The notes under the pieces: generated by a model
What the model was told of the DNA's origin: nothing
The model's input: only the letters and a program-made list of their open reading frames with translations
Database searches by the model: none
Position numbers and translations under genes: made by a program
In this document: piece by piece, positions 1-6,115 of the stretch
Layout: each line of letters opens with the position of its first letter
How positions within the stretch are numbered: the first letter of the stretch is position 1
Assembly: GCA_905205085.1 (NCBI GenBank)
Contig: CAJLCG010000079.1
Span: forward strand, 1 to 10,594
Origin: an uncultured Oscillospiraceae bacterium
Lineage (GTDB): Bacteria; Bacillota; Clostridia; Oscillospirales; Oscillospiraceae
Length of the DNA stretch: 10,594 bases
Reading direction: 5' to 3'

Positions 1-492
1 GACATGTCCCACGCCTCCGACTTCAAGCTGCTGGACCGCCGGGCGGTGGATGTGCTGGTGGCCATGCGGGAGAAGAACGCCTTCTTCCGGGCTCTGTCCT
101 CCTGGATTGGCTTTGAGACCACCCAGGTGGAGTTTGAGGTACAGCCCCGGGCGGCGGGAGAGTCCAAATGGTCCATCCGCTCCCTGGTGCGCTACGCCAT
201 CACCAATCTGGCTGCCTTCTCTACCGCGCCTCTGCAGATCGTTACCTTCCTGGGCGTGCTGGTATTTTTGTGCTCCCTGGTGCTGGGGGGCTGGTCCCTG
301 TGGCAGAAGATCAGCGGACAGGCCCTGGAGGGCTTTACCACCGTTATTCTGCTCCTGCTGCTCATCGGCAGTATCCTGATGATCTGCCTGGGCATTATCG
401 GCTACTACATCGCCAAGATCTATGAGGAGATCAAGGACCGGCCCCGGTTTATCATCTCTCAGGAGTGCGGAGGCAAGCAGGATGACCGATAA
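1..492 (+). CDS. GtrB/DPM1-like membrane glycosyltransferase family 2, C-terminal part (5' end outside window)
   Basis: The reading frame is open from base 1, so this is the 3' part of a longer gene; the ATG at position 4 is an internal methionine. The family transfers a sugar from a nucleotide donor to undecaprenyl or polyisoprenyl phosphate at the inner face of the membrane. The visible part has the end of the cytoplasmic GT2 domain with the typical GESKWSIRSL segment (about residues 53-62 of the fragment). Two strongly hydrophobic helices follow (about 70-100 and 112-140), then a short charged tail beginning YEEIKDRPRF. This two-helix C-terminus is characteristic of GtrB/YkcC/DPM1-like enzymes. 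The catalytic GT-A motifs would lie upstream. The stop codon overlaps the next gene, gtrA-like, by 11 bases; such enzymes commonly work with a GtrA flippase. Family assignment is secure, the sugar is unknown. Confidence 0.88.
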   Translation, partial: DMSHASDFKLLDRRAVDVLVAMREKNAFFRALSSWIGFETTQVEFEVQPRAAGESKWSIRSLVRYAITNLAAFSTAPLQIVTFLGVLVFLCSLVLGGWSLWQKISGQALEGFTTVILLLLLIGSILMICLGIIGYYIAKIYEEIKDRPRFIISQECGGKQDDR

Positions 493-922
493 GCTGAAAA
501 AGATCTTTGACCCTACCTTCTTCCGCTTTATCGTGGTGGGGGTCATCAACACCCTGGTAGGCTACGGCGTGATGTTCGGCCTGTACAACCTGGCCGGGCT
601 GCACACCTGGGGAGATGCGGGCTACTGGATCTCCTCGGCGGCCAACTACATCATCGGCAGCATCGTCAGCTTCTTCCTCAACAAGCACTTCACCTTCCGC
701 AACCAGGAGAAAGGTGCGGGCGTGGTGCTGCGCTTCGTGATAAATATCTCGGTGTGCTGGCTGCTGGCCTACGGCCTGGCCAAGCCCGTGGTAGCCTGGG
801 TTCTGTCTGGATGGGGGCTGAGTGAGCAGCTCCAGGGCAATCTGACCATGCTGGCTGGCTCGGGTCTCTTTGTGATCCTCAACTACTTTGGCCAGCGCTT
901 CTTCGCTTTCAAGCAGCGCTGA
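482..922 (+). CDS. GtrA-family membrane protein (putative polyprenyl-linked sugar flippase), 146 aa
   Basis: This small four-helix membrane protein belongs to the GtrA family, proposed to flip undecaprenyl-phosphate-linked sugars across the membrane for modification of surface polysaccharide or teichoic acid. Sequence evidence: an N-terminal FRFIVVGVINTLVGYG helix; a second helix ending in SFFLNKHFTF, the most conserved family segment; two more helices; and a C-terminal NYFGQRFFAF motif. The start is set at 482 because GGAGG at 469-473 lies 8 bases upstream and because this gives the usual family length. The frame stays open upstream to an ATG at 422, but that would add 20 untypical residues inside the previous gene. 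The 11-base overlap with the glycosyltransferase indicates translational coupling. A terminator follows directly. Function is inferred from family and context. Confidence 0.9.
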   Translation: MTDKLKKIFDPTFFRFIVVGVINTLVGYGVMFGLYNLAGLHTWGDAGYWISSAANYIIGSIVSFFLNKHFTFRNQEKGAGVVLRFVINISVCWLLAYGLAKPVVAWVLSGWGLSEQLQGNLTMLAGSGLFVILNYFGQRFFAFKQR

Positions 923-935
923 TAGAAAAGAAATG

Positions 936-981
936 AACAGCGGACCGACCAGATAGACTCTGATCGGTCCGCTGTTTTTTT
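936..981 (+). terminator. Intrinsic terminator after gtrA-like gene
   Basis: A 13-bp perfect stem (936-948 with 964-976) is followed by a T run (975-981). The loop can form a further 4-bp stem, CAGA with TCTG (950-953/959-962). It sits between two convergent genes. The opposite strand has only a broken T-rich stretch after the stem (complement of GAAAAGAAATG), so termination of the DUF4130 operon from the other side is possible but weaker. Confidence 0.9.
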
Positions 982-1751
982 CATTCTGCCAGTGCCTCCT
1001 GTTCCGGCGGGGCAAATTCCGTCATGTCGCCCCAGTACCGCTTGGGCATATGGGTCATGCGGCACTTGGGATTATAGCGCCCCTCAATGGAGATGGTGTG
1101 GTAGAAGCTGCGCCACATCTTCCGGTAAGCCAGCTCCTCCTGATCGGCCGGGCCCATCTGAAAGTCCTCCATGGGCAGGATGGCCCACCGCCCCGGCGTG
1201 TGGACCAGGGCCTCCTGGTGTGTCTTGTCGTAGAGGAGGAACTGTTCCTGGGGCAGGCGGGAGCAGAAGTGGACCCGTAGCAGAGGCAGCACCCGGTTTT
1301 TCGGGGTGATGGCCCCCACCAGCACCCCCTCCAGCTGGGAGAAGCGGACAAAGCCGGTGAACAGGTGGGCCTCACTGTTGAGGGCCTGAACCGCCTTGTG
1401 TACCTGGTTTACCACCGGATGGGTCAGGTCCCGGGTGAAGCCGGGGCCCCGCTGATACCCCAGGCGGAGAAACCGCCACAGCCACAGCTCCCGGTCGGAC
1501 AGGCAGGTAAGGAAACCCCGCAGCAGCCAGTCCTTGCCCGTCCGGCCCAGTTTTTGCTCCAGGGAACGGTATACCCGCTGGGCCTTGGCACGGTCGGTCT
1601 CAATGGAGCGCTGGGCGTAGAAGGAGGCGCAGGCCTGGTCGAAGGGAGTAAAATCCGCCGGCTCCTCCCGGTGGGTGTAGGCCTCAAAGACACAGGTGAG
1701 AAAACCCGCCAGGGAGCCGTCGTACAGGTAGGAGACCTGGGTCCAACTCAT
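981..1751 (-). CDS. DUF4130 / TIGR03915-type protein, partner of radical SAM DNA modification/repair protein, 256 aa
   Basis: I recognise this as the DUF4130 (TIGR03915-type, 'probable DNA metabolism') family. Its members nearly always sit beside the radical SAM protein found just upstream here, and in many bacteria they are fused to a uracil-DNA-glycosylase-like (UdgX-type) domain. That fusion is absent here: the protein is the stand-alone form. Visible family features are an N-terminal SYLYDGSLAGFLTCVFEAY segment and a C-terminal block with RMTHMPKRYWGDMTEF (about residues 230-245). The biochemical role is not established. The start at 1751 is preferred because GGGAGG lies just upstream and its ATG overlaps the upstream stop codon as ATGA, the signature of translational coupling. 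The frame extends 13 codons further upstream, but only inside the radical SAM gene. Confidence 0.85.
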   Translation of the reverse strand: MSWTQVSYLYDGSLAGFLTCVFEAYTHREEPADFTPFDQACASFYAQRSIETDRAKAQRVYRSLEQKLGRTGKDWLLRGFLTCLSDRELWLWRFLRLGYQRGPGFTRDLTHPVVNQVHKAVQALNSEAHLFTGFVRFSQLEGVLVGAITPKNRVLPLLRVHFCSRLPQEQFLLYDKTHQEALVHTPGRWAILPMEDFQMGPADQEELAYRKMWRSFYHTISIEGRYNPKCRMTHMPKRYWGDMTEFAPPEQEALAE

Positions 1752-3019
1752 GACGCACCTCCCATGGAAAAGAGGGACAGCTGTTCCCACTCCGGTTGGG
1801 CCAGGTTGGGGGCCTCCAGAGCCACCAGGTGGCGCAGGAGCCCGTCCTGGCTGACCCGAAGCCCCCGCTCCATCCGCCCGGAGCAGGTAATAAAATACTG
1901 GGCCCGCTTGAGTACTACCCCCAGTTGCTTAAGCCCCTGGAAGTTCAGCGGGCCAAAGCGCCGGGCGGCCAGAATGCGCCGGGCGCTCTTCACCCCGATG
2001 CCCGGCACCCGCAGAAGGGTCTCATAGTCTGCCCGGTTCACCTCCACCGGAAAGTGCTCCAGGTGACGCAGGGCCCAGCCGCACTTGGGGTCCAGGCGGG
2101 GGTCCAGATAGGGCTGGTCCGGGTCCAGAATCTCCTCGGCCTGGAAGTGGTAAAATCGCAGCAGCCAGTCGGCCTGATAGAGCCGGTGCTCCCGGAGAAG
2201 GGGTGGTTGGAACCCCTGGGCGGCAGGGAGGAGGGGACTGTTGGACACGGGCATGTAGGCGGAGTAAAAGACCCGCTTAAGGCGGTAGGTGCGGTAGAGC
2301 CCCTGGGTGAGGGACAAGATCTGCCGGTCATTCTCTCCGGTGGCCCCTACGATCATCTGGGTGGACTGGCCTGCCGGAGCAAAGCGAGGGGCGTGGCGAT
2401 ACACCTTCAGCTCCTGCTTGGAGACGGTGATCCCGTCCCGAATTTGCTTCATGGGAGCCAGAATGGCCTGCTTCTTCTTGTCCGGGGCCAGCAGGGCCAG
2501 GCTCTGGGCGCTGGGCAGCTCGATGTTCACGCTCAGCCGGTCGGCCAGCAGACCCAGCTGCTGGGTGAGCAGGGGGTCGGCCCCGGGGATGGCCTTGGCG
2601 TGGATGTAGCCTCCAAAGCGGTACTCCTCCCGCAGCAGGCGCAGGCACTGAATCATCCGCTCGGTGGTATAGTCCGGGTCCCGGAGGACGGCGGAGGAGA
2701 GAAACAGTCCTTCGATGTAGTTGCGGCGGTAAAAGCCCATGGTGAGCTCGCACAGCTCCCGGGGAGTGAAGGCGGCCCGAGGCAGATCGTTGGAGCGGCG
2801 ATTGACGCAGTACTGGCAGTCGTAGACACACACATTGGTCATCAGCACTTTTAATAGGGAGATGCACCGCCCGTCAGCGGAGAAGGAGTGGCAGCAACCG
2901 CACTGGGTAGTATTTCCAATGGTGCCCGGCCGCCCCGTCCGGCTGAGACCGCTGGAGGTACAAGCGGCGTCATACTTGGCCGCGTCGGCCAAAATCTCCA
3001 GTTTTTGCAGCAGCTCCAT
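1748..3019 (-). CDS. Putative DNA modification/repair radical SAM protein (TIGR03916-type) with C-terminal HhH and QLSLF tail, 423 aa
   Basis: This is a radical S-adenosylmethionine enzyme of the TIGR03916 type, predicted to modify or repair DNA; its substrate is unknown. The [4Fe-4S]-binding CX3CX2C motif is C64, C68 and C71 (CVYDCQYC). Just before it is another cysteine cluster, QCGCCHSF (C40, C42, C43) with C52, whose role is unclear. A helix-hairpin-helix with VPGIGVKSARRIL at about 338-350 suggests non-specific DNA backbone binding. The last residues contain QLSLF (413-417), which fits the bacterial sliding-clamp-binding pentapeptide. The start at 3019 follows AGGTGAGGGG and matches the family N-terminus (MELLQKLEILADAAKYD); an extension to 3088 would run through the promoter. 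The DUF4130 gene follows with an ATGA overlap. The promoter overlaps a LexA-like box, so damage induction is plausible. Confidence 0.9.
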   Translation of the reverse strand: MELLQKLEILADAAKYDAACTSSGLSRTGRPGTIGNTTQCGCCHSFSADGRCISLLKVLMTNVCVYDCQYCVNRRSNDLPRAAFTPRELCELTMGFYRRNYIEGLFLSSAVLRDPDYTTERMIQCLRLLREEYRFGGYIHAKAIPGADPLLTQQLGLLADRLSVNIELPSAQSLALLAPDKKKQAILAPMKQIRDGITVSKQELKVYRHAPRFAPAGQSTQMIVGATGENDRQILSLTQGLYRTYRLKRVFYSAYMPVSNSPLLPAAQGFQPPLLREHRLYQADWLLRFYHFQAEEILDPDQPYLDPRLDPKCGWALRHLEHFPVEVNRADYETLLRVPGIGVKSARRILAARRFGPLNFQGLKQLGVVLKRAQYFITCSGRMERGLRVSQDGLLRHLVALEAPNLAQPEWEQLSLFSMGGAS

Positions 3020-3036
3020 GCCCCTCACCTCGAAAT

Positions 3037-3050
3037 AGAACATTTGTACT
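3037..3050 (-). promoter_or_regulatory. LexA (SOS)-like box, one core mismatch
   Basis: The minus strand reads AGTACAAATGTTCT. Compared with the Bacillus-type consensus CGAACRNRYGTTYC, the core GAAC-N4-GTTC has a single mismatch (GTAC for GAAC), and both flanking bases differ. The box begins 3 bases after the -10 element and covers the predicted transcription start, a position where repressor binding would block initiation. This is inference from sequence only. Confidence 0.45.
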
Positions 3051-3053
3051 ATT

Positions 3054-3081
3054 ATTATATCCTGGACACGGAAAAAGTCAA
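3054..3081 (-). promoter_or_regulatory. Promoter of the radical SAM/DUF4130 operon
   Basis: On the minus strand, TTGACT (3076-3081) and a perfect TATAAT (3054-3059) are separated by 16 bases. The predicted start of transcription is near 3047, about 28 bases before the start codon at 3019. The sequence just downstream carries a LexA-like inverted repeat. Confidence 0.8.
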
Positions 3082-3095
3082 GCGGCACTTTTTGG

Positions 3096-3134
3096 ATAAA
3101 AAATGCCCTGGCCGCCGGAAACGGCGGTCAGGGC
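3096..3134 (-). terminator. Intrinsic terminator after the mscS-type gene
   Basis: A 13-bp GC-rich stem (3105-3117 with 3122-3134, one G-U pair) closes a 4-base loop. On the minus strand it is followed by a run of T (complement of AAAAAA, 3098-3103). It lies 16 bases past the stop codon of the MscS gene and separates it from the radical SAM promoter. Confidence 0.88.
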
Positions 3135-3150
3135 GTTGCAGCTTAAAAGG

Positions 3151-3972
3151 TTACGGCTTCATCAGGTGGACGTTCAGATGGTTGTAGGTCATCTCGATGC
3201 CGTGGCGGTCAAAGGCGGGGCGCACGGCCTCCAGCAGGGGATAATAGACATTCCAGTAGTCATCCGTGGTGGTCCAGACCCGAACCACATACTCGATGCA
3301 GCTGTCTTTGTAGGCGTTGAGCCAGATGGCGGGGGCGGGATCGGAGAGAATCTGGGGGAATTGCTCCACTACCTCCTGCAGGGCGGTCTTCACCGTCTCG
3401 GTGGGGGCGTCGTAGGAGGCAGAGAAGAACAGCTCCATCCGGCGACGGCCCAGGTGGGTGTAGTTGATGACCTTGGCAGCGGAGACCTGGCTGTTGGGGA
3501 TGTAGATCTCCTTGTTTTCCGGGGTGACTAGCATGGAGTAGACCAGACCCACGGTGGAAACCGTGCCGCCAACGTTGTCGATCTCCACATAGTCGCCTAC
3601 CACAAAGGGCTTGGAGACCATGATGACAATGCCGCTGGCCAGGTTGGACAGGGTGTTCTGCAAAGCCAGGGACACGGCCAAACCGGCGACGCTGAATACC
3701 GCAATGATGGAGGTCACGGGGACGTTGATGGAGCTGAGGACAATGACGGTCAGCAGCGACCACAGCAGGATGCGAACGGTAGAGCGGATATAACCCCGTA
3801 CGGCGGCTACCGCCTTGCTGCGGCTCAGTGCCCGGTCTACCAGCTTCATAAGGATCTTTACTATGACAATACCGATGATGAGGGTCAGCGCACCCCGAAG
3901 GATGGTGGACAGGGTCATCGCCTGCCAGGAGACCCCGCCGGTTACCTGGGACAAAATTGCGTCAAGGGACAT
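3151..3972 (-). CDS. mscS: Small-conductance mechanosensitive channel, MscS family, 273 aa
   Basis: MscS-type channels open under membrane tension and release solutes on osmotic downshock. The protein has the standard layout: short N-terminus, TM1 (about 23-45), TM2 (about 65-85), then the pore-lining TM3 (about 88-120). TM3 carries alternating Gly/Ala helix-packing residues (SVAGLAVSLALQNTLSNLAS) and ends in the kink segment KPFVVGDYVEI. The beta domain has the family stretch EIYIPNSQV, and a C-terminal alpha/beta domain completes the protein. The length is close to E. coli MscS (286 aa). GGAGG lies 8 bases upstream of the ATG. The gene is 75 bases downstream of a DtxR-family repressor gene, with a GC-rich hairpin between them, so co-transcription is uncertain. 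No convincing promoter of its own was seen. The symbol is used in the family sense. Confidence 0.93.
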   Translation of the reverse strand: MSLDAILSQVTGGVSWQAMTLSTILRGALTLIIGIVIVKILMKLVDRALSRSKAVAAVRGYIRSTVRILLWSLLTVIVLSSINVPVTSIIAVFSVAGLAVSLALQNTLSNLASGIVIMVSKPFVVGDYVEIDNVGGTVSTVGLVYSMLVTPENKEIYIPNSQVSAAKVINYTHLGRRRMELFFSASYDAPTETVKTALQEVVEQFPQILSDPAPAIWLNAYKDSCIEYVVRVWTTTDDYWNVYYPLLEAVRPAFDRHGIEMTYNHLNVHLMKP

Positions 3973-4001
3973 GGATATTCCTCCTTTGGATGGGTATTAA
4001 A

Positions 4002-4035
4002 AGGCGCGCGGCGGGACAAGCCCGAACGCGCGCCT
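4002..4035 (-). terminator. GC-rich hairpin between dtxR-like gene and mscS; probable terminator
   Basis: A 9-bp stem, AGGCGCGCG with CGCGCGCCT (4002-4010/4027-4035), encloses a second stem, CGGG with CCCG (4012-4015/4021-4024). On the minus strand it is followed by only four T (TTTTAATA). It lies 12 bases past the dtxR-like stop. It may terminate that gene partially, or be a structured leader of mscS. Confidence 0.55.
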
Positions 4036-4047
4036 GTAAGACGAAAC

Positions 4048-4422
4048 TTATTCCGGATTATTTTGGCTGACGTGCCGCTTGAGGCACTCGAAGGTCTCGG
4101 GGCTGATGTCGTGTTCAATGCGGCAGGCATCGGCAGCGGCCGTCTCAGGAGAGACGCCCAGATGTACCAGCCACTGAGTAAGGAAGCGGTGACGCTCATA
4201 CACCCGCTGGGCGTTGGCCTCGCCCTCTTCGGTCAGCTCCAGATGGCCGTCCTTCTCCATGGTGATATAGCCGTTGGTTTTTAAAATGGACACGGCGCGG
4301 CTGACGGAAGGCTTGGAATAGCCTAAATATTGGGCCACGTCGATGGAGCGAACGGTGCCCTTCTCCTGGCGCAGCACCAGAATGGCCTCCAGATAGTCCT
4401 CACCGGACTCGTGCAGAACCAT
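4048..4422 (-). CDS. DtxR/MntR-family metal-dependent transcriptional repressor, 124 aa
   Basis: This is a short DtxR/MntR-type regulator: an N-terminal winged helix binds DNA and a C-terminal dimerisation domain binds divalent metal, without the SH3-like third domain. The recognition helix is around YSKPSVSRAV (35-44), followed by the wing (about 53-64). Metal ligands placed by recalled comparison with B. subtilis MntR are D9, E12, H78, E103 and H104. Where MntR has Glu (E99) this protein has C100, the residue used by the iron regulators DtxR/IdeR. The metal, Mn or Fe, therefore cannot be assigned from sequence. A GGAGG site precedes the ATG and a near-consensus promoter lies upstream. No metal transporter gene is next to it, so its targets lie elsewhere or include its own promoter. 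Family is confident, specificity is open. Confidence 0.9.
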   Translation of the reverse strand: MVLHESGEDYLEAILVLRQEKGTVRSIDVAQYLGYSKPSVSRAVSILKTNGYITMEKDGHLELTEEGEANAQRVYERHRFLTQWLVHLGVSPETAAADACRIEHDISPETFECLKRHVSQNNPE

Positions 4423-4461
4423 AGTCGGGCCTCCTTTAAATCAAAAGTTTCAGCAAAAAAT

Positions 4462-4490
4462 ATTATACCATATCGTCGCTATTGATTCAA
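4462..4490 (-). promoter_or_regulatory. Promoter of the dtxR-like gene
   Basis: On the minus strand, TTGAAT (4485-4490) and a perfect TATAAT (4462-4467) are 17 bases apart. The -35 begins directly at the stop codon of the upstream EamA gene, and no terminator separates the two genes. A 9-base palindrome, TTGATTCAA (4482-4490), overlaps the -35 and might serve as an operator, but it is too short to call. Confidence 0.8.
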
Positions 4491-5411
4491 CTAAAAGCTA
4501 TCAGCAGGCTGTTCCTTGGAAAGGCTGCGCTTGGGACGCAGGAAGGAAAATTTGGTTTCCGAGCAGATGACCGCCACGAAAATCAGGGCAAATCCAGCCA
4601 TCAGACGGGGGGTGACCGGGTCGCCGTAGAACAGCACCGAGAACAGCACGCCGAACACCGACTCCAGCGACAAAATCACCGAGGCGGAGGAGGGATCGGA
4701 GCCCACCTGTCCCACGTTCTGGAACAGCAGAGCCACCGTGGTGCACACCACGCACAAATAGGCAAGCGGCAGCAGCACCTGGGCCTGAGAGAAGATAGCA
4801 GCGGGGAAGGGCTGGAACAGGGCGGCGCTTACCAGAGATAAAACGGCCGTTCCTGCAAACTGGAACACAGTAATGAGATAGACATCCTTGCCGGGGGAGA
4901 GTTTATTCACCGCCACGATGTGCAGAGCATAGAACAGGGCGCTGAGCAGAGTGAGCAGATCGCCGATGGTGATGGTAAAGTCCCCAGTGAGGGACACCAG
5001 ACCCACCCCTGCCACACACAGCAGGGCGGCCAGAATGTTGTAGCGGTCGGGCCGCTGCTTGGCCAGCCACCAGTAGAGGAAGGGGACCAGCACGCAGTAG
5101 ATGGAGGTCAAGAAGGCGTTTTTCGAGGGTGTGGTGTACACCAGACCAAAGGTCTGAGCGGTGTAGGCTAGGTAGAGAAAGGCCCCCAAAATGGCCCCGC
5201 GCCAGACATAGTCTTTTTTAAACACGGTGCTCCACTTTTTCCAACAGAACAGACCCAGCAGAATGGCTCCAGTACCAAAGCGGAAGGTGAGCAGCCAGAA
5301 CACGGGGGTGGAGTCCAGGGTATTTTTCATGATGAAAAAGGAGGTGCCCCAGATGAAGGCGGCCAGAAACAGCATGGGTTTGGCCATCCTGCGGGAGAGA
5401 TTGGATTTCAT
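4491..5411 (-). CDS. EamA/DMT-superfamily permease, 306 aa
   Basis: This is a drug/metabolite transporter superfamily protein with about ten hydrophobic helices arranged as two EamA repeats. The first repeat begins with the characteristic FLAAFIWGTSFFIMKNTL helix (about 15-32). The second starts around ITIGDLLTLLSALFYALHIV. The late segment SASVILSLESVFGVLFSVLFYGD is the conserved end of the second repeat and has the usual glutamate. The length is typical of the family. Substrates of DMT permeases (amino acids, metabolites, drugs) cannot be predicted from sequence here. The ATG at 5411 has an AGGAG site upstream. It is divergent from the DNA glycosylase operon across 92 bases that include a LexA-type box, which could affect it. 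I saw no clear promoter for it. Confidence 0.9.
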   Translation of the reverse strand: MKSNLSRRMAKPMLFLAAFIWGTSFFIMKNTLDSTPVFWLLTFRFGTGAILLGLFCWKKWSTVFKKDYVWRGAILGAFLYLAYTAQTFGLVYTTPSKNAFLTSIYCVLVPFLYWWLAKQRPDRYNILAALLCVAGVGLVSLTGDFTITIGDLLTLLSALFYALHIVAVNKLSPGKDVYLITVFQFAGTAVLSLVSAALFQPFPAAIFSQAQVLLPLAYLCVVCTTVALLFQNVGQVGSDPSSASVILSLESVFGVLFSVLFYGDPVTPRLMAGFALIFVAVICSETKFSFLRPKRSLSKEQPADSF

Positions 5412-5433
5412 TGCGTTTCACTCCTGTACGAAG

Positions 5434-5462
5434 TTGCATTTTTGCGGGAAACATGGTAGGAT
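5434..5462 (+). promoter_or_regulatory. Probable promoter of the DNA glycosylase operon
   Basis: TTGCAT (5434-5439) and TAGGAT (5457-5462) are separated by 17 bases; each matches consensus in four of six positions. The predicted transcription start is near 5469, just before the LexA-type box. Confidence 0.5.
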
Positions 5463-5472
5463 ACCGTTGCTT

Positions 5473-5486
5473 TGAACGTATGTTTC
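5473..5486 (+). promoter_or_regulatory. LexA (SOS) box upstream of the DNA glycosylase gene
   Basis: The sequence TGAACGTATGTTTC matches the Bacillus-type LexA consensus CGAACRNRYGTTYC at 13 of 14 positions; only the first base differs. It lies 10 bases after the proposed -10 and ends just before the ribosome site, so LexA bound here would block transcription of the glycosylase operon. Its position upstream of a DNA repair gene makes a chance match less likely. Confidence 0.7.
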
Positions 5487-5503
5487 TCTTGGAGGTGAGA
5501 TAG

Positions 5504-6115
5504 GTGGAGATCCTGCCAAAGTCCTTTTATAACCGGGACACCGTGGAGGCGGCCCGGGACCTGTTGGGCAAATATCTGGTGCGGGAATATCGGGGAGAAC
5601 AGCTGGTGTGCCGCATCATGGAGACCGAGGCCTATGTGGGCCGGATGGACAAGGCCTGCCACGCCTACGGCTATAAACGCACGCCCCGTACCCAGACCCT
5701 TTTTGCGCCGCCGGGTACGGCCTACATCTATCTCATCTACGGGATGTACCACTGTCTCAATCTGGTGACCGAACCAGAGGGAGAGCCCTGCGCAGTGCTG
5801 CTGCGGGGGGCGGTTCCCGTCCAAAACAGGGATATTATAGCAGACAATCGTTTTGGCCGCAAGGAGGATGGGCTGACCCGATACCAAAAACGCCACTTTT
5901 TGGACGGACCGGGCAAGTTGTGTAAGGGACTGGCTCTCACCCGGGAGGAGAACGGTCTGGACCTGACCGTTCCGCCCCTCTATGTGTGTGATGGCCCGGC
6001 CCCCGACCCGGCGAAGATCCACGTGGGCCCCCGGGTGGGCATCGACTATGCGGAGGAGGCGGTGGACTTCCCCTGGCGGTTCTGGGCGGAGGAGGATGGA
6101 TATGCTGTTTTTTGA
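5504..6115 (+). CDS. 3-methyladenine DNA glycosylase (AAG/MPG family), 203 aa
   Basis: This monofunctional base-excision repair enzyme of the AAG/MPG family removes alkylated and deaminated purines such as 3-methyladenine and hypoxanthine. Family motifs are METEAYVG with the expected catalytic glutamate E42 and base-stacking Y44; H53 in ACHAYG; the intercalation segment YIYLIYGMYHCLN (74-86); and GPGKLCKGLAL near 135-145. Length is typical of the bacterial enzyme. The start is GTG at 5504, with GGAGG at 5491-5495 exactly 8 bases upstream; there is no better ATG. A LexA-type box and a probable promoter lie just upstream, so SOS induction is likely. The stop overlaps the next gene by 14 bases, and three genes run on as one operon. 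Residue roles are by recalled comparison with human AAG. Confidence 0.95.
   Translation: MEILPKSFYNRDTVEAARDLLGKYLVREYRGEQLVCRIMETEAYVGRMDKACHAYGYKRTPRTQTLFAPPGTAYIYLIYGMYHCLNLVTEPEGEPCAVLLRGAVPVQNRDIIADNRFGRKEDGLTRYQKRHFLDGPGKLCKGLALTREENGLDLTVPPLYVCDGPAPDPAKIHVGPRVGIDYAEEAVDFPWRFWAEEDGYAVF

Noticed and set aside
422..481. Upstream start for the gtrA-like gene
   Set aside because: The extra 20 residues are polar and Arg-rich and lie inside the previous gene; the ATG at 482 has a good ribosome site and gives the family N-terminus.
452..1015. 187-codon minus-strand ORF opposite gtrA
   Set aside because: It crosses the terminator and the end of the convergent gene, and has no recognisable domain; gtrA on the other strand is clear.
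1796..2854. 352-codon plus-strand ORF opposite the radical SAM gene
   Set aside because: It is a shadow frame in GC-rich DNA: low-complexity Gly/Leu/Val composition, no ribosome site, no family resemblance, and the minus strand has clear conserved motifs.
5412..5503. A promoter for the EamA permease on the minus strand
   Set aside because: Only poor -35/-10 matches were found (for example TTCAAA with a weak -10), so none is annotated.
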